From Methanohalobium evestigatum Z-7303 (lineage in GTDB: Archaea > Halobacteriota > Methanosarcinia > Methanosarcinales > Methanosarcinaceae): a stretch of DNA of 64,000 nucleotides. How positions within the stretch are numbered: the first letter of the stretch is position 1; each line of letters begins with the position of its first letter. This document shows, one piece after another, positions 35,946 through 44,962 of this stretch. Made by a program: the position numbers and the translations under genes. The notes under the pieces were generated by a model that ran no database searches, was not told where the DNA came from, and saw only the letters and a list, made by a program, of their open reading frames with translations. The stretch is from contig NC_014253.1 of NCBI RefSeq assembly GCF_000196655.1, positions 1,753,423 to 1,817,422 of the forward strand, read 5' to 3'.

Positions 35946-36455
35946 ATGAAGGATGATTCAAATAATGATATACCTATCCCAACGACACATTCATTAAATT
36001 TTTTTGAAATGGGAAGAACGGACGTCGATATTTTATGTACTTATGGTAAAATTTCAATATGGTTTGGACGTCCTGTACCTGATGATATAATCAAAGATAT
36101 ATTGATAATTATATCCAATGTAGACAAATCAACTGTTCATGAATGCGAGTTTTTCTGTGAATACGAAGAAATAACAGAATACGAAAACAATGGATATATT
36201 CTTGTATCCTATGCCAGGTCAGGGGATAAGTATAGAGCAACCTTTAATGTACCATTTTCAAATGACAAAGCTTTACACTATCTTACAAGTTCTATAAAAA
36301 CACAACTTAATAATAAAGACGTAAATATTAACCTGTACTGGACAGGAGATAATGCAGGAATAATACAGCTTTATGAAAAACTCAAAACTATACAGGATTG
36401 GAAAATCAAACAAATTAATTATAAAGATGATGGAAAAGATTACAATTTAATGTGA
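35946..36455 (+). CDS. Hypothetical protein after DUF2073
   Basis: 169 aa from the second ATG at 35946, preferred because GTGGATG lies just upstream; the first ATG at 35940 adds two residues. Alternating beta and alpha segments (VDILCTYGKISIWFGRPVP, LVSYARSGDKYRATFNVP) suggest a compact soluble domain. I do not recognise it. In the same transcription direction and 12 bp behind DUF2073, so probably in the GTPase operon. Confidence 0.6.
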   Translation: MKDDSNNDIPIPTTHSLNFFEMGRTDVDILCTYGKISIWFGRPVPDDIIKDILIIISNVDKSTVHECEFFCEYEEITEYENNGYILVSYARSGDKYRATFNVPFSNDKALHYLTSSIKTQLNNKDVNINLYWTGDNAGIIQLYEKLKTIQDWKIKQINYKDDGKDYNLM

Positions 36456-36594
36456 TTAACGCTGTAAATAACAACTTCTAAATAATAAAAAATACCGTTT
36501 CCACCTAAACCTGACTGAATGTTTACTATCATTATCAGTATTTAATTTATCACCTATATATCCAACAATAGTATGTTGAAGAGGTTTTAAAACA

Positions 36595-37203
36595 ATGGAT
36601 GCAACACAGGATATCGAATGTAAAAATCTAACCTTATCAATGAAACTTATGGGCGAACATATAATCAATATGTCCCATGAACTTGATGTAACCGGTCCAA
36701 AAAAGATGATTGAAGATATAATGGGTGCAGATAACATCTTTTTAATGGGTGCTGGTCGTTCAGGTCTTGTCGGTAAAGCTTTTGCCATGAGACTAATGCA
36801 CCTTGGTTACAGTGTATATGTCGTAGGGGAATCAACCACGCCTGCCGTCAAAGAAAACGATGTTGTAATTGCTATTTCCGGTTCCGGTGAAACCCGTTCA
36901 GTTGCCGACCTTGGCAAGATCGCCAAGGACATTGGTTCAACGCTTGTAACTGTCACATCGAATGAGGATTCAACACTTGGAAACCTATCCGATACTGTCG
37001 TTGAAGTCCCGGGTCGAACCAAAACTCAATCCGGAGAATACCTTGAACGCCATATGCGAGGTGAATACGACTATCTCACGCCTCTTGGAACTTCTTTTGA
37101 AATCTCAACAATGGTGTTCATGGATGCAGTTATCGCAGAACTGATACATATAACTGGAACATCTGAAGCAGAATTAAAATCCAGACATACCACCCTTGAA
37201 TAA
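36595..37203 (+). CDS. hxlB: 6-phospho-3-hexuloisomerase
   Basis: 202 aa SIS-domain isomerase that converts hexulose-6-phosphate and fructose-6-phosphate. In archaea this is the reverse ribulose monophosphate route making pentose phosphates. Motifs: FLMGAGRSGLVGKAFAMRL, VVGESTTPAV, AISGSGETRSV and SGEYLERHMRGEYDYLTPLG, the latter a family signature. GAGG precedes the ATG. The partner synthase, often fused to Fae in methanogens, is not in the window. Prs at 47199 uses the pentose phosphate it helps to make. Confidence 0.93.
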   Translation: MDATQDIECKNLTLSMKLMGEHIINMSHELDVTGPKKMIEDIMGADNIFLMGAGRSGLVGKAFAMRLMHLGYSVYVVGESTTPAVKENDVVIAISGSGETRSVADLGKIAKDIGSTLVTVTSNEDSTLGNLSDTVVEVPGRTKTQSGEYLERHMRGEYDYLTPLGTSFEISTMVFMDAVIAELIHITGTSEAELKSRHTTLE

Positions 37204-37214
37204 GGTGTATTTAA

Positions 37215-38342
37215 ATGAAGAGCACAGACAACAAAAACACAAAATTTGCTCAGAGAGTTCAAAATATCGATATTTCAGGTATCAGAAAAATATTTGAAGC
37301 GGCCGGCGAACAATCTATAAACTTAGGATTGGGACAGCCTGATTTTGATACTCCAGACCATATAAAACAGGCTGCTATCGATGCCATAAATGAAGGATTT
37401 ACAAGCTATACTGTTGGTGCAGGGATACCTGAACTGAGAAACGCATTAAGTCTTAAATTTAAGAAAGAAAATAACTTTGATGTTTCTTCTGACGAGATTA
37501 TCGTTACATCAGGAGCTTCAGAAGCTTTAGAAATCGCTCTTGCTTCACTGGTAAATCCGGGCGATGAAGTCCTTATACCCAATCCGGGTTTTGTTTCATA
37601 TAGTGCACTGACCGAAATCATGGGTGGTAAATCTGTCAGTATACCTCTTGGTAAGGATTTGAATGTACAGCCAGACGATGTCCTTGATAATATAACTCCA
37701 AAAACCAAGGCACTTGTTCTAAATTCCCCATCCAATCCTACTGGAGCTGTTCAGTCCAGAGATAATATAAAAGCATTTGCAGAAATTGCGGAAGACCATG
37801 ATATTACAATAATTTCTGATGAAGTGTATGAACATTTTGTTTACGAAGGTGAGCATGTAAGCCCTGCACAGTACACTGACAATGTGATAACAGTAAACGC
37901 TGTGTCCAAAACTTATTCCATGACCGGCTGGAGACTGGGATATGTCGCTGCAAAAGGCGAATATATAGAGCAGATGCTCAAAGCCCACCAGTACGTTCAG
38001 GCATGTGCAAGCTCAATATCACAAAAAGCTGCGCTTGCAGCAGTTACAGGACCCATGGAACCGGTTCATAAAATGCATGATGAATTCAAAGAACGTCGGG
38101 ATTTATTACTGGATGGACTTGAATCCCTTGGAATAAAATGTGAAAAACCCAGTGGAGCCTTTTATGCATTCCCGGAAATCCCCGATTCTTTAAAAACTAC
38201 TGAAAAGCTTGTCTCAAATGGTGTTATAGTTGTTCCGGGTATCGCATTTGGAGAAAATGGAGAAGGTCACATCCGGCTGTCGTATGCAACATCAAGTTCC
38301 CAAATCCAGAAAGCATTGGATATAATGGAGAATGTAATATAA
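37215..38342 (+). CDS. PLP-dependent aminotransferase, aspartate aminotransferase-like
   Basis: 375 aa, fold type I class I/II aminotransferase. NLGLGQPDFDTPDHI at the start, SPSNPTGAV for cofactor contacts, SDEVYEHF and the Schiff-base lysine in NAVSKTYSMTGWRLGY. The arginine that binds the substrate carboxylate is in HIRLSYATS. It starts 11 bases after hxlB, so both are probably co-transcribed. The substrate could be aspartate, or alanine or an aromatic amino acid; sequence alone does not decide. Confidence 0.9.
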   Translation: MKSTDNKNTKFAQRVQNIDISGIRKIFEAAGEQSINLGLGQPDFDTPDHIKQAAIDAINEGFTSYTVGAGIPELRNALSLKFKKENNFDVSSDEIIVTSGASEALEIALASLVNPGDEVLIPNPGFVSYSALTEIMGGKSVSIPLGKDLNVQPDDVLDNITPKTKALVLNSPSNPTGAVQSRDNIKAFAEIAEDHDITIISDEVYEHFVYEGEHVSPAQYTDNVITVNAVSKTYSMTGWRLGYVAAKGEYIEQMLKAHQYVQACASSISQKAALAAVTGPMEPVHKMHDEFKERRDLLLDGLESLGIKCEKPSGAFYAFPEIPDSLKTTEKLVSNGVIVVPGIAFGENGEGHIRLSYATSSSQIQKALDIMENVI

Positions 38343-38350
38343 AAAACAAG

Positions 38351-38385
38351 AGGAGGATCAAACCATCCTCCTTCCTGTTATAAGA
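38351..38385 (+). terminator. Terminator hairpin after the aminotransferase
   Basis: Perfect 8-bp stem AGGAGGAT (38351-38358) with ATCCTCCT (38365-38372), eight bases after the stop, followed by a weak T-containing stretch. It separates two converging genes. Confidence 0.5.
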
Positions 38386-38442
38386 TTTTCAACATTTGTA
38401 TACTACATCAATAATTTTTTCTGATATCCATATTTACTTATC

Positions 38443-39429
38443 TTAATGTGGAATATCTTTGAAAAATTCCTGTTTTGCTCCTATCATATCAACCAAATTG
38501 TTAACAACCTCTTCCACTCCCTCTGAGGTTACTGTTGACATTTCCATATCCACAAAATCAAGTTCCTGGAATTCAGGAAGGTCTGATTTATTGGACACTG
38601 CAAACATTGGCAGGTCAAATTGTTGTTTGATTTCTTCATACAGACGTTTTTGGTCATCTACCGTGTATCCGCAAGTTTCACTTGCATCTACCAGATAGAG
38701 CAAAACTGACCCAAGGTGTTTTAATGCGGTGATTGCCTGTAGTTCTATATCATTCCTATCTGACATTGGTCTATCAAGTAAACCCGGTGTATCTATTACC
38801 TGATACCTTATATTATCTCTTGTAAAATGTCCAATAGATATTCCCTTTGTCGTGAATGGATAGATAGCTACCTCTGGACGTGCCTTGGTAGCGAGTGCCA
38901 CAAAACTGGACTTTCCTGTATTTGGATACCCTGCAACTACTATCGTAGGAGCATCAACATCCACATCCGGTAATTTGCGTAAAGTATTCCTTGCCTCGTT
39001 TAAAAATTTTAAATCCTTATCAATAGATTTCATTATAGAAGACATTCGCCCATAGACTTCTTTTTGTATCGATTGCGGGTTATTGCTACTGCGGATTTTA
39101 CCAATCTGCTCCCTCCCCATATCATGTATTTTTTCACTCGCCCAGTTAACTGAGCCCAATGATTTTTTAAGTTTATCCACTCCTACTATTACATCTGCCA
39201 AATCATAATAAAAATCCGATAATTCATCAAAATCAGGAAAACGTCTTACAATATTGGCAAGATTATCAGAAAGGATGTTTGCAGACGTCAATATCATGGA
39301 TTCATAGGCTTCCCTGTTACTTTTCATATTTTTAATTACTTTTCCGCGTCTGGCTCTGGATGCTCTTCTGAATGCCTTGTCTAACAATTCATCAGAAGTG
39401 GGAACAGAATGGATTTTTTCAAATATCAT
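38443..39429 (-). CDS. NOG1-family GTPase
   Basis: 328 aa. N-terminal helical domain (about 1-160) then an OBG-HflX-type G domain: G1 GYPNTGKSS, G3 DTPGLLDRP, G4 SNKSDL. The archaeal NOG1 homologue acts in large ribosomal subunit assembly. The C-terminal extension of eukaryotic Nog1 is absent, as usual in archaea. It is divergent from the CBS regulator across a promoter region with a repeated motif. Confidence 0.92.
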   Translation of the reverse strand: MIFEKIHSVPTSDELLDKAFRRASRARRGKVIKNMKSNREAYESMILTSANILSDNLANIVRRFPDFDELSDFYYDLADVIVGVDKLKKSLGSVNWASEKIHDMGREQIGKIRSSNNPQSIQKEVYGRMSSIMKSIDKDLKFLNEARNTLRKLPDVDVDAPTIVVAGYPNTGKSSFVALATKARPEVAIYPFTTKGISIGHFTRDNIRYQVIDTPGLLDRPMSDRNDIELQAITALKHLGSVLLYLVDASETCGYTVDDQKRLYEEIKQQFDLPMFAVSNKSDLPEFQELDFVDMEMSTVTSEGVEEVVNNLVDMIGAKQEFFKDIPH

Positions 39430-39470
39430 ATTTTATTTTCCTTTGTTACTGATTTTTTATACTATCATCC

Positions 39471-39516
39471 ATGATAATACTGCAATATATATTTATACAG
39501 CTTTTAAGTATTTATA
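39471..39516. repeat. Promoter-region direct repeat, copy 1
   Basis: ATGATAATACTGCAATATAT then ATTTATACAGCTTTTAAGTA and TTTATA. It matches 39600-39646 imperfectly; the core ACTGCAATATAT...TTTATAC is shared. It lies near the NOG1-like gene start. Confidence 0.5.
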
Positions 39517-39599
39517 AATGTATAGAAACTGATATTATAATCAAAATAAAAACAGCCTATATATTCTTATTCCCTGCAGAACATTCCTAATTATTATAA

Positions 39600-39646
39600 A
39601 TGATAGATACTGCAATATATTTATACTACTTTCAATTATTTATATA
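39600..39646. repeat. Promoter-region direct repeat, copy 2
   Basis: ATGATAGATACTGCAATATA then TTTATACTACTTTCAATTAT. It is 129 bp from copy 1 and ends about 20 bp before the CBS regulator start, so it likely includes that gene's TATA box (ATATATTTATA). Confidence 0.5.
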
Positions 39647-39666
39647 TAGGTTTAAATGGTGATTGA

Positions 39667-40542
39667 ATGGAACTTACCCCCATCCAGAAAGACATAATTA
39701 TCGCGTTAATTAATCTCCAACGACAGAAGAATCATGCCATCAAAGGTGAAGACATTGCGGAAGTTATCCAGAGGAACCCGGGTACTGTGCGCAATCAGAT
39801 GCAGTCTCTGAAAGTTCTTGGACTTGTAGAAGGTGTACCCGGTCCAAAAGGTGGTTACAAAGCCACCGGTAAAGCATATGAAGCATTAAATATACCATCA
39901 TTGGAAAAAGAAGCCATTGTTAAAATATATAGAAACAACAAACTTGTTGAAGGGAGCACTGCCGCTGAAATCAGTTTTACAACAGTGCGCCATCCGGAAC
40001 TCTGCAACGGTATGATAAAAGTTCTTGGAGATATAAGAGAATTCAAAGAAGGAGACAAACTTCAGGTCGGTCCCACTCCTGTTAACCAGCTTATTGTCAG
40101 AGGAGAAGTTGTAGGACGTGACGATACTAACAATTCTCTGCTTTTTACAATTACAGAAATGGTTTCAATACCAAAAATACCTGTTAAAAACTATGTCACC
40201 AAAGATTCAGTAATGGTCAATGTAAACGCTACATTACAGGAAGCAGCACGCATATTTGTTAAAAACAATATTCACGGGTCACCTGTTGAAGATAAAAGCT
40301 CTATCGTGGGAGTGGTTACATTCACGGATATTGGAGACGCCATTGCAAGCGGAAAAATGTCGCTAAAAGTAAGAGATATTATGACAAAAGAACTGATTAC
40401 AGTAGATGGTGATACCCCCCTTAACGAAGCAGTTAAGATTTTCAACAAACATAACATAGGAGGACTTGTTGTCACAATAAATGGAGTGCCTGAAGGTTTT
40501 GTATCAAAGACGGATGTACTTCACGAACTTGCTGTATACTAA
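39667..40542 (+). CDS. HTH regulator with tandem CBS domains
   Basis: 291 aa. N-terminal winged HTH (about 1-70: EVIQRNPGTVRNQMQSLKVL), a middle beta domain (about 80-165) and two CBS domains (about 175-291: VMVNVNATLQEAARIFVKNN; LITVDGDTPLNEAVKIFNKH) that bind adenine nucleotides. So it probably couples DNA binding to energy state. GGTGATTG precedes the ATG. The stop is two bases from the converging hisE stop. Confidence 0.88.
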   Translation: MELTPIQKDIIIALINLQRQKNHAIKGEDIAEVIQRNPGTVRNQMQSLKVLGLVEGVPGPKGGYKATGKAYEALNIPSLEKEAIVKIYRNNKLVEGSTAAEISFTTVRHPELCNGMIKVLGDIREFKEGDKLQVGPTPVNQLIVRGEVVGRDDTNNSLLFTITEMVSIPKIPVKNYVTKDSVMVNVNATLQEAARIFVKNNIHGSPVEDKSSIVGVVTFTDIGDAIASGKMSLKVRDIMTKELITVDGDTPLNEAVKIFNKHNIGGLVVTINGVPEGFVSKTDVLHELAVY

Positions 40543-40543
40543 A

Positions 40544-40849
40544 TTAGCTGCGGCGTTTTTCAAGCTCATCAGCTATTTCTGATAACTGTATATCATTCGC
40601 TGCAAGCATTACAAGTAAATGGAATATTAAATCAGAGGATTCATAAACAATATCCTCACGGTTTTTATTTTTAACAGCAAGGACAGTTTCTACTGATTCC
40701 TCTCCTATCTTCTCAAGGATTTTATCTATCCCTTTATTATGGTTAAGGAGTGAACATACATAGGATTTTTCAACTGGGTTGTGTTTTCGGTCCTGAATTA
40801 CATCATAGATTTCATTCAATACCGATAGGTCAGCATCTGATTGAGACAT
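40544..40849 (-). CDS. hisE: Phosphoribosyl-ATP pyrophosphatase
   Basis: 101 aa all-alpha NTP-pyrophosphohydrolase for the second step of histidine synthesis. The metal-binding [16 protein letters not shown] and the acidic [13 protein letters not shown] are present. A strong GGAGGAT precedes the ATG. It stands alone, without hisI. hisF is elsewhere in this window (57822), showing that his genes are scattered. Confidence 0.95.
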   Translation of the reverse strand: MSQSDADLSVLNEIYDVIQDRKHNPVEKSYVCSLLNHNKGIDKILEKIGEESVETVLAVKNKNREDIVYESSDLIFHLLVMLAANDIQLSEIADELEKRRS

Positions 40850-40889
40850 ATTTATCCTCCAATAAAAAATAAGTTTTTGAGTTTATAAC

Positions 40890-42173
40890 TCAAATTTTTC
40901 TGGGATCTGTAATTTTTCCGGTAAGAGCTGATGCAGCTGCTGTAGCCGGTGAACTCAGGTAAACAAATGATTCTGGACTACCTTCCCGTCCTTTGAAATT
41001 GCGGTTAGATGTGGCAAGTCCTACTTCTCCATCACCAAGAAGACCGAATGAACCTCCCATACATGGACCGCAGCAGGGTGATTCTACAATTGCTCCTGCC
41101 TCCATAAATTGTTCAATATATCCGGCTTTTAAAAGTTTCATATATTCAGTTCTTGAAGCAGGGATTATCAACAAACGAACGTTGTCTGCAACCTTTTTCC
41201 CATCCATTATTTTTGCAGCAATTTCAAGGTCTTCATAACGCCCGTTTGTACATGACCCGATAAATACCTGATCAAGCTCTGTACCTTCTACTTCAGTTAC
41301 GGGTTTTACATTATCAACATTGTGTGGACATGCCACCTGTGGTTCAAGATTGGATACATCATATTTTCGAATTTCTGAATAATTTGCCCCATCATCTGAT
41401 TTCCATTCAGAATCGAGTTTATAACCAGGAACCCGTTCCTTGATGTAATCCTCGGTCACTTTATCAGATTCTATAATTCCTGCTTTTCCCCCCATTTCAA
41501 TTGCCATATTTGACATAGTCATACGTTCTGAGACCGACATGTTTCGCACTGCCGACCCACCGAATTCAGCGGTCTTGTACATGGCACAGTCAGCACCCAC
41601 ATCTCCTATCACATGAAGGATGACATCCTTTGAGTATACATTATCAGGTAATTCTCCATCAATTTCAAATCGTATTGTTTCAGGCACCTTGAACCACAGT
41701 TTTCCTGAAGCAAATACTGCCGCCATATCAGTAGAACCTACACCTGTAGAAAATGCGCCAATTGCACCATAAGCACATGTATGAGAATCCGAACCCACTA
41801 CCAAATCACCGGGTTTAATATGTCCTTTTTCAGGCATTACCTGATGACATATACCTTCATAGACATCATAATTAAGGATTGCCTGTTCTTTTGCAAACTC
41901 CCTGAGCATTATATGATTGGATGCTGCATTTAATGAGTCTGCAGGAACCTGATGATCAAAGATAATTACAATTTTATTCGGGTCCCATACCTTTGGATTT
42001 TCTTTATTTTCCATTATTTCGTAGAAACCTTTTACTGCAAGGGGACCTGTGATATCATGAGTCATTGCACGGTCTATATCAGCAAATACAAAATCTCCTG
42101 CTCTTACATTCGTTCCTGAAGCTTTAGACATTATTTTTTCAGAAATTGTCATTGGTTGGTTATTGTCCGACAT
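40890..42173 (-). CDS. leuC: Aconitase-family large subunit: isopropylmalate/homoaconitate dehydratase
   Basis: 427 aa. The three [4Fe-4S] cysteines are in GSCTNGR and [31 protein letters not shown] is the LeuC/HacA signature. It isomerises 2-isopropylmalate in leucine synthesis or homocitrate in coenzyme B synthesis; methanogens hold paralogues of both and the active-site specificity loop is in the small subunit, which is not here. The symbol is therefore provisional (hacA is possible). hisE follows on the same strand after a 40-bp gap. Confidence 0.85.
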   Translation of the reverse strand: MSDNNQPMTISEKIMSKASGTNVRAGDFVFADIDRAMTHDITGPLAVKGFYEIMENKENPKVWDPNKIVIIFDHQVPADSLNAASNHIMLREFAKEQAILNYDVYEGICHQVMPEKGHIKPGDLVVGSDSHTCAYGAIGAFSTGVGSTDMAAVFASGKLWFKVPETIRFEIDGELPDNVYSKDVILHVIGDVGADCAMYKTAEFGGSAVRNMSVSERMTMSNMAIEMGGKAGIIESDKVTEDYIKERVPGYKLDSEWKSDDGANYSEIRKYDVSNLEPQVACPHNVDNVKPVTEVEGTELDQVFIGSCTNGRYEDLEIAAKIMDGKKVADNVRLLIIPASRTEYMKLLKAGYIEQFMEAGAIVESPCCGPCMGGSFGLLGDGEVGLATSNRNFKGREGSPESFVYLSSPATAAASALTGKITDPRKI

Positions 42174-42301
42174 GATAATCAGTACTGAATTTTATAATCA
42201 ATATAGGATAAATTAAAAGTCAAAGTGAACCATCATATAAACTAATATAATTTATAATTAGCTATAGGATGGTTAATTTAACTGGGTAAAGCGTATAACA
42301 A

Positions 42302-43801
42302 TCAATCTTCTGCTTCTTCCACACCTACTGCACTCAATATCTTTTTCACAACCGCTTCATTGACCAGACGTAGAAGTGTCTGTCTATCTTTTGCTGCACT
42401 AAACACTCCAAGCGGAACCTGTGCTGCGGCTGCTGTTGCATGTCCTCCTGCTGATTGTTCCCCAAATGCCCTTTTCATGACATCTCCAAGATTGATTTTT
42501 ATATCATTGCTTCGTCCTGAAAGGTAGATTTTATCCTTGGATACCCCAAAAACTATTGATGTGGATATGCCTTCAAGATTCAACAGATAATCAGCTGCCT
42601 GTGGCAGTGTATCACGGTCTCGGACTGTTCCCACATTTGACAAAAGATAACTTCCAAAAACCTGTCTGTTTTTAATTGCTTCTCCAAAGACTTCCAATGT
42701 TTCTGTTGCTATAGAGGGACGTTCAAGCTGTTCAAGGATTTCATGGTCTGCCAAGGGATAAAGGAAAGAAGCTGCAGAAAGGTCGGCAGGGTCTGTATTT
42801 CTTTTGAAATCCTGTGTATCTGTCCTTATACCATATAACAGCGCTGTTGCAAGATTACTGGTTATATCAATATTTAATTCCTGTAGATATTTTGTAAGAA
42901 TTGTTGCTGTTGCTCCTATATTGGGTCTAATATCAATATAATCAGCATCAATTTCTGCATCTTCTACAGGATGATGGTCGAGTACAATACCTACATGGGT
43001 ATCTCGGTCAAGCATATTGTTGGATCCGGGTACTGCACAATCCACCAGTGCTATATTCTGGAAATCTGAAATATCTGTTTCTTCCATCCTATTTAAATCA
43101 ATATCCAGAAGATTTACAAAGGCTTTATTTTCCTGGTGTCCTATTTCACCATGATAAAATATAGTGCTTTCAATACCATAGGTTTTTGCTATTTCTTTAA
43201 GAGCCATCGCACTGGCAATAGCATCTGGGTCAGGATTATCATGAACCACTACACCAAGTTTTTTGTCGGCAATATCTTTCAGCCATCGTGTTAACTTGGT
43301 ACCTCTACGCATGGATTCGGCACGTTCAAGTGTTCTTGCAAGTGATGTAGCCACCACCCTCGAGGGTATTATAACATAATCAGCACCTTTGGATTCCATC
43401 TCTTTTTTATTGATAACATCTGATGCACGTGCCACACAGTAAACATCAGGAGAAACCAACTTTTTAATATTTTCTATGGCTGATTTGTTGGATTCATTAT
43501 CAGAACTTAATACAAGCACAGCTGTTAAATTTCTTACATTGATTTGGTTAAGAGTTTCAGGATTGCTTATGTCACCCTGTATTGCTTCATACTCTTCTTC
43601 TCTTAGAGTTTCGATTTTGGCAGGGTCTTTATCGATGATGACCAAATCTTTATCAAGTTCTCTAAGTTCCTTAGCTACGGCAAAACCAATACTCCCACTA
43701 CCAAGGACGAGATAAGTAGGTTTTATTTTTGATTTGGCGGGTAAATATGAGGGTTTAGTTTTAGTTTTGGTGGACGGGTTTGTAGCCTTTACGCTGGCCA
43801 T
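42302..43801 (-). CDS. TrkA-N/DHH-DHHA1 phosphoesterase
   Basis: 499 aa. N-terminal Rossmann domain (about 28-150, VLGSGSIGFAVAKELRELDK) that binds a nucleotide, then a DHH domain with HDNPDPDAIASAMALKEIA and VLDHHPVEDAE, then DHHA1 with GRSNDIKINLG and AGGHATAAAA. The fusion is common in methanogens; related DHH enzymes cleave cyclic di-AMP or nanoRNA. The substrate is not known. A Thr/Lys-rich N-terminal tail is probably disordered. A single Met start at 43801. Confidence 0.9.
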   Translation of the reverse strand: MASVKATNPSTKTKTKPSYLPAKSKIKPTYLVLGSGSIGFAVAKELRELDKDLVIIDKDPAKIETLREEEYEAIQGDISNPETLNQINVRNLTAVLVLSSDNESNKSAIENIKKLVSPDVYCVARASDVINKKEMESKGADYVIIPSRVVATSLARTLERAESMRRGTKLTRWLKDIADKKLGVVVHDNPDPDAIASAMALKEIAKTYGIESTIFYHGEIGHQENKAFVNLLDIDLNRMEETDISDFQNIALVDCAVPGSNNMLDRDTHVGIVLDHHPVEDAEIDADYIDIRPNIGATATILTKYLQELNIDITSNLATALLYGIRTDTQDFKRNTDPADLSAASFLYPLADHEILEQLERPSIATETLEVFGEAIKNRQVFGSYLLSNVGTVRDRDTLPQAADYLLNLEGISTSIVFGVSKDKIYLSGRSNDIKINLGDVMKRAFGEQSAGGHATAAAAQVPLGVFSAAKDRQTLLRLVNEAVVKKILSAVGVEEAED

Positions 43802-43937
43802 AGTGCAGTACCTCCTTCGTAATATCAGGACACAATTGTTTATTAAGGAACTTTCGGTTAATACCTATTAAACCTTCCACTATTCACTATTCTTAGATGT
43901 TAATCTGTAAAGTTGAGTATCCCCTATATTAATAAAA

Positions 43938-44732
43938 CTGACATACTCCAACGGATAAATCCGTTTGGGTTCTGTGGTCGGTGGGCGTTACACCGTTGCC
44001 ACTTGTGGGGCGCCAGTACTCCCATCTGATACATCTCTGTCTGTACCAGATTGACCACCTGGACGCATAGCTATATTGAACGCCGCGTTTGCGTCCGCAT
44101 GATCAACGTGCCCACAATGAGGACACTTGAACGATTCACCGTTTCTAATACCCAAATAACCACATCTACTGCAATTCTGAGAAGTATATTCAGGATCTAC
44201 AAATTCAATTTTAACTCCGAGCAGCCTAGCTTTGTATTCCAACATAAATTGCAGTTGATAGAACGACCAGCTGTGCAGGGAGTATTTGAATGATTTTCGT
44301 TGTTTAGCAGTTTTACGGATTCCTTTGATGTTTTCAAGTTTTATACCACAATTTTTTTCAGCTGCTACTTCCACAATTTTCTTGCTGATTTTGTGGTTTA
44401 AATCCCTGACTATCCTGTTTTCTTTGTTTTTAATCTGTTTGACTTTTTTGTATTTGCCCTTTACCTGTAGTTTCCTGCGGGTGTTCTTGTATTTTTTATG
44501 TATATGTTCTGCTTTTTTACCGAATTTCCAGACTTTGCCAGTTTTAGGATTTGACGCCACTGCTATATGTCCCGTGGTATTGACATATATATAATATTTT
44601 GGGTTTAAAAACAGTAATCAACGGGGTTGTTTCATCACTCTTTAAACTTCATTTAAAGATATCCTTGAACCTTGTTTTAAAGAGAACGGTTAGAAACCGT
44701 TGGCTTTCACGTACCCCTGTTACCCCATCTTC
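43938..44732 (-). mobile_element. IS1341-type element (family A), internally deleted
   Basis: 795 bp. The left end starts GAAGATGGGG at 44732 after target TTAC and has the stem AACGGTT-AGA-AACCGTT. The right end has hairpin AACGGATTTATCCGTT and ends GTATGTCAG at 43938. These ends agree with the copies at 20273 and 7450. The tnpB gene has lost its N-terminal half, so the element is not autonomous but could be moved in trans because both ends are kept. Confidence 0.8.
43988..44560 (-). pseudogene. tnpB: tnpB, 5'-truncated (family A)
   Basis: 190 codons from an internal GTG. The frame upstream reads NTTGHIAVASNPKTGKV, the residues just after the RuvC motif I Asp in this TnpB family, so an internal deletion removed roughly the first half, including that Asp. 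Still present: motif II CGIKLENIKG with Glu, zinc ribbon CSRCGYLG...CPHCGH and motif III DADANAAFNIA. Without motif I it cannot be a nuclease. The C-terminal tail GSTGAPQVATV overlaps the right-end RNA region. Confidence 0.88.
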
Positions 44733-44962
44733 GTAAAATTAACATAAGATGGATTTAAACTTTATGTATAAATATATAATATTTAAATAATAACGCGTTA
44801 AAAGCTGATTATTTTAGTACCAATTAATTTTTCCACATTGAATTTTTTAATCAAAAACCTCATTCACTTTTTTAAGAATCATTAAATACATACACTACAC
44901 AACAGAATTAGAAAATAACATAAACATAGGGTAATATATGAATAAATAAAATACGTGTTACC

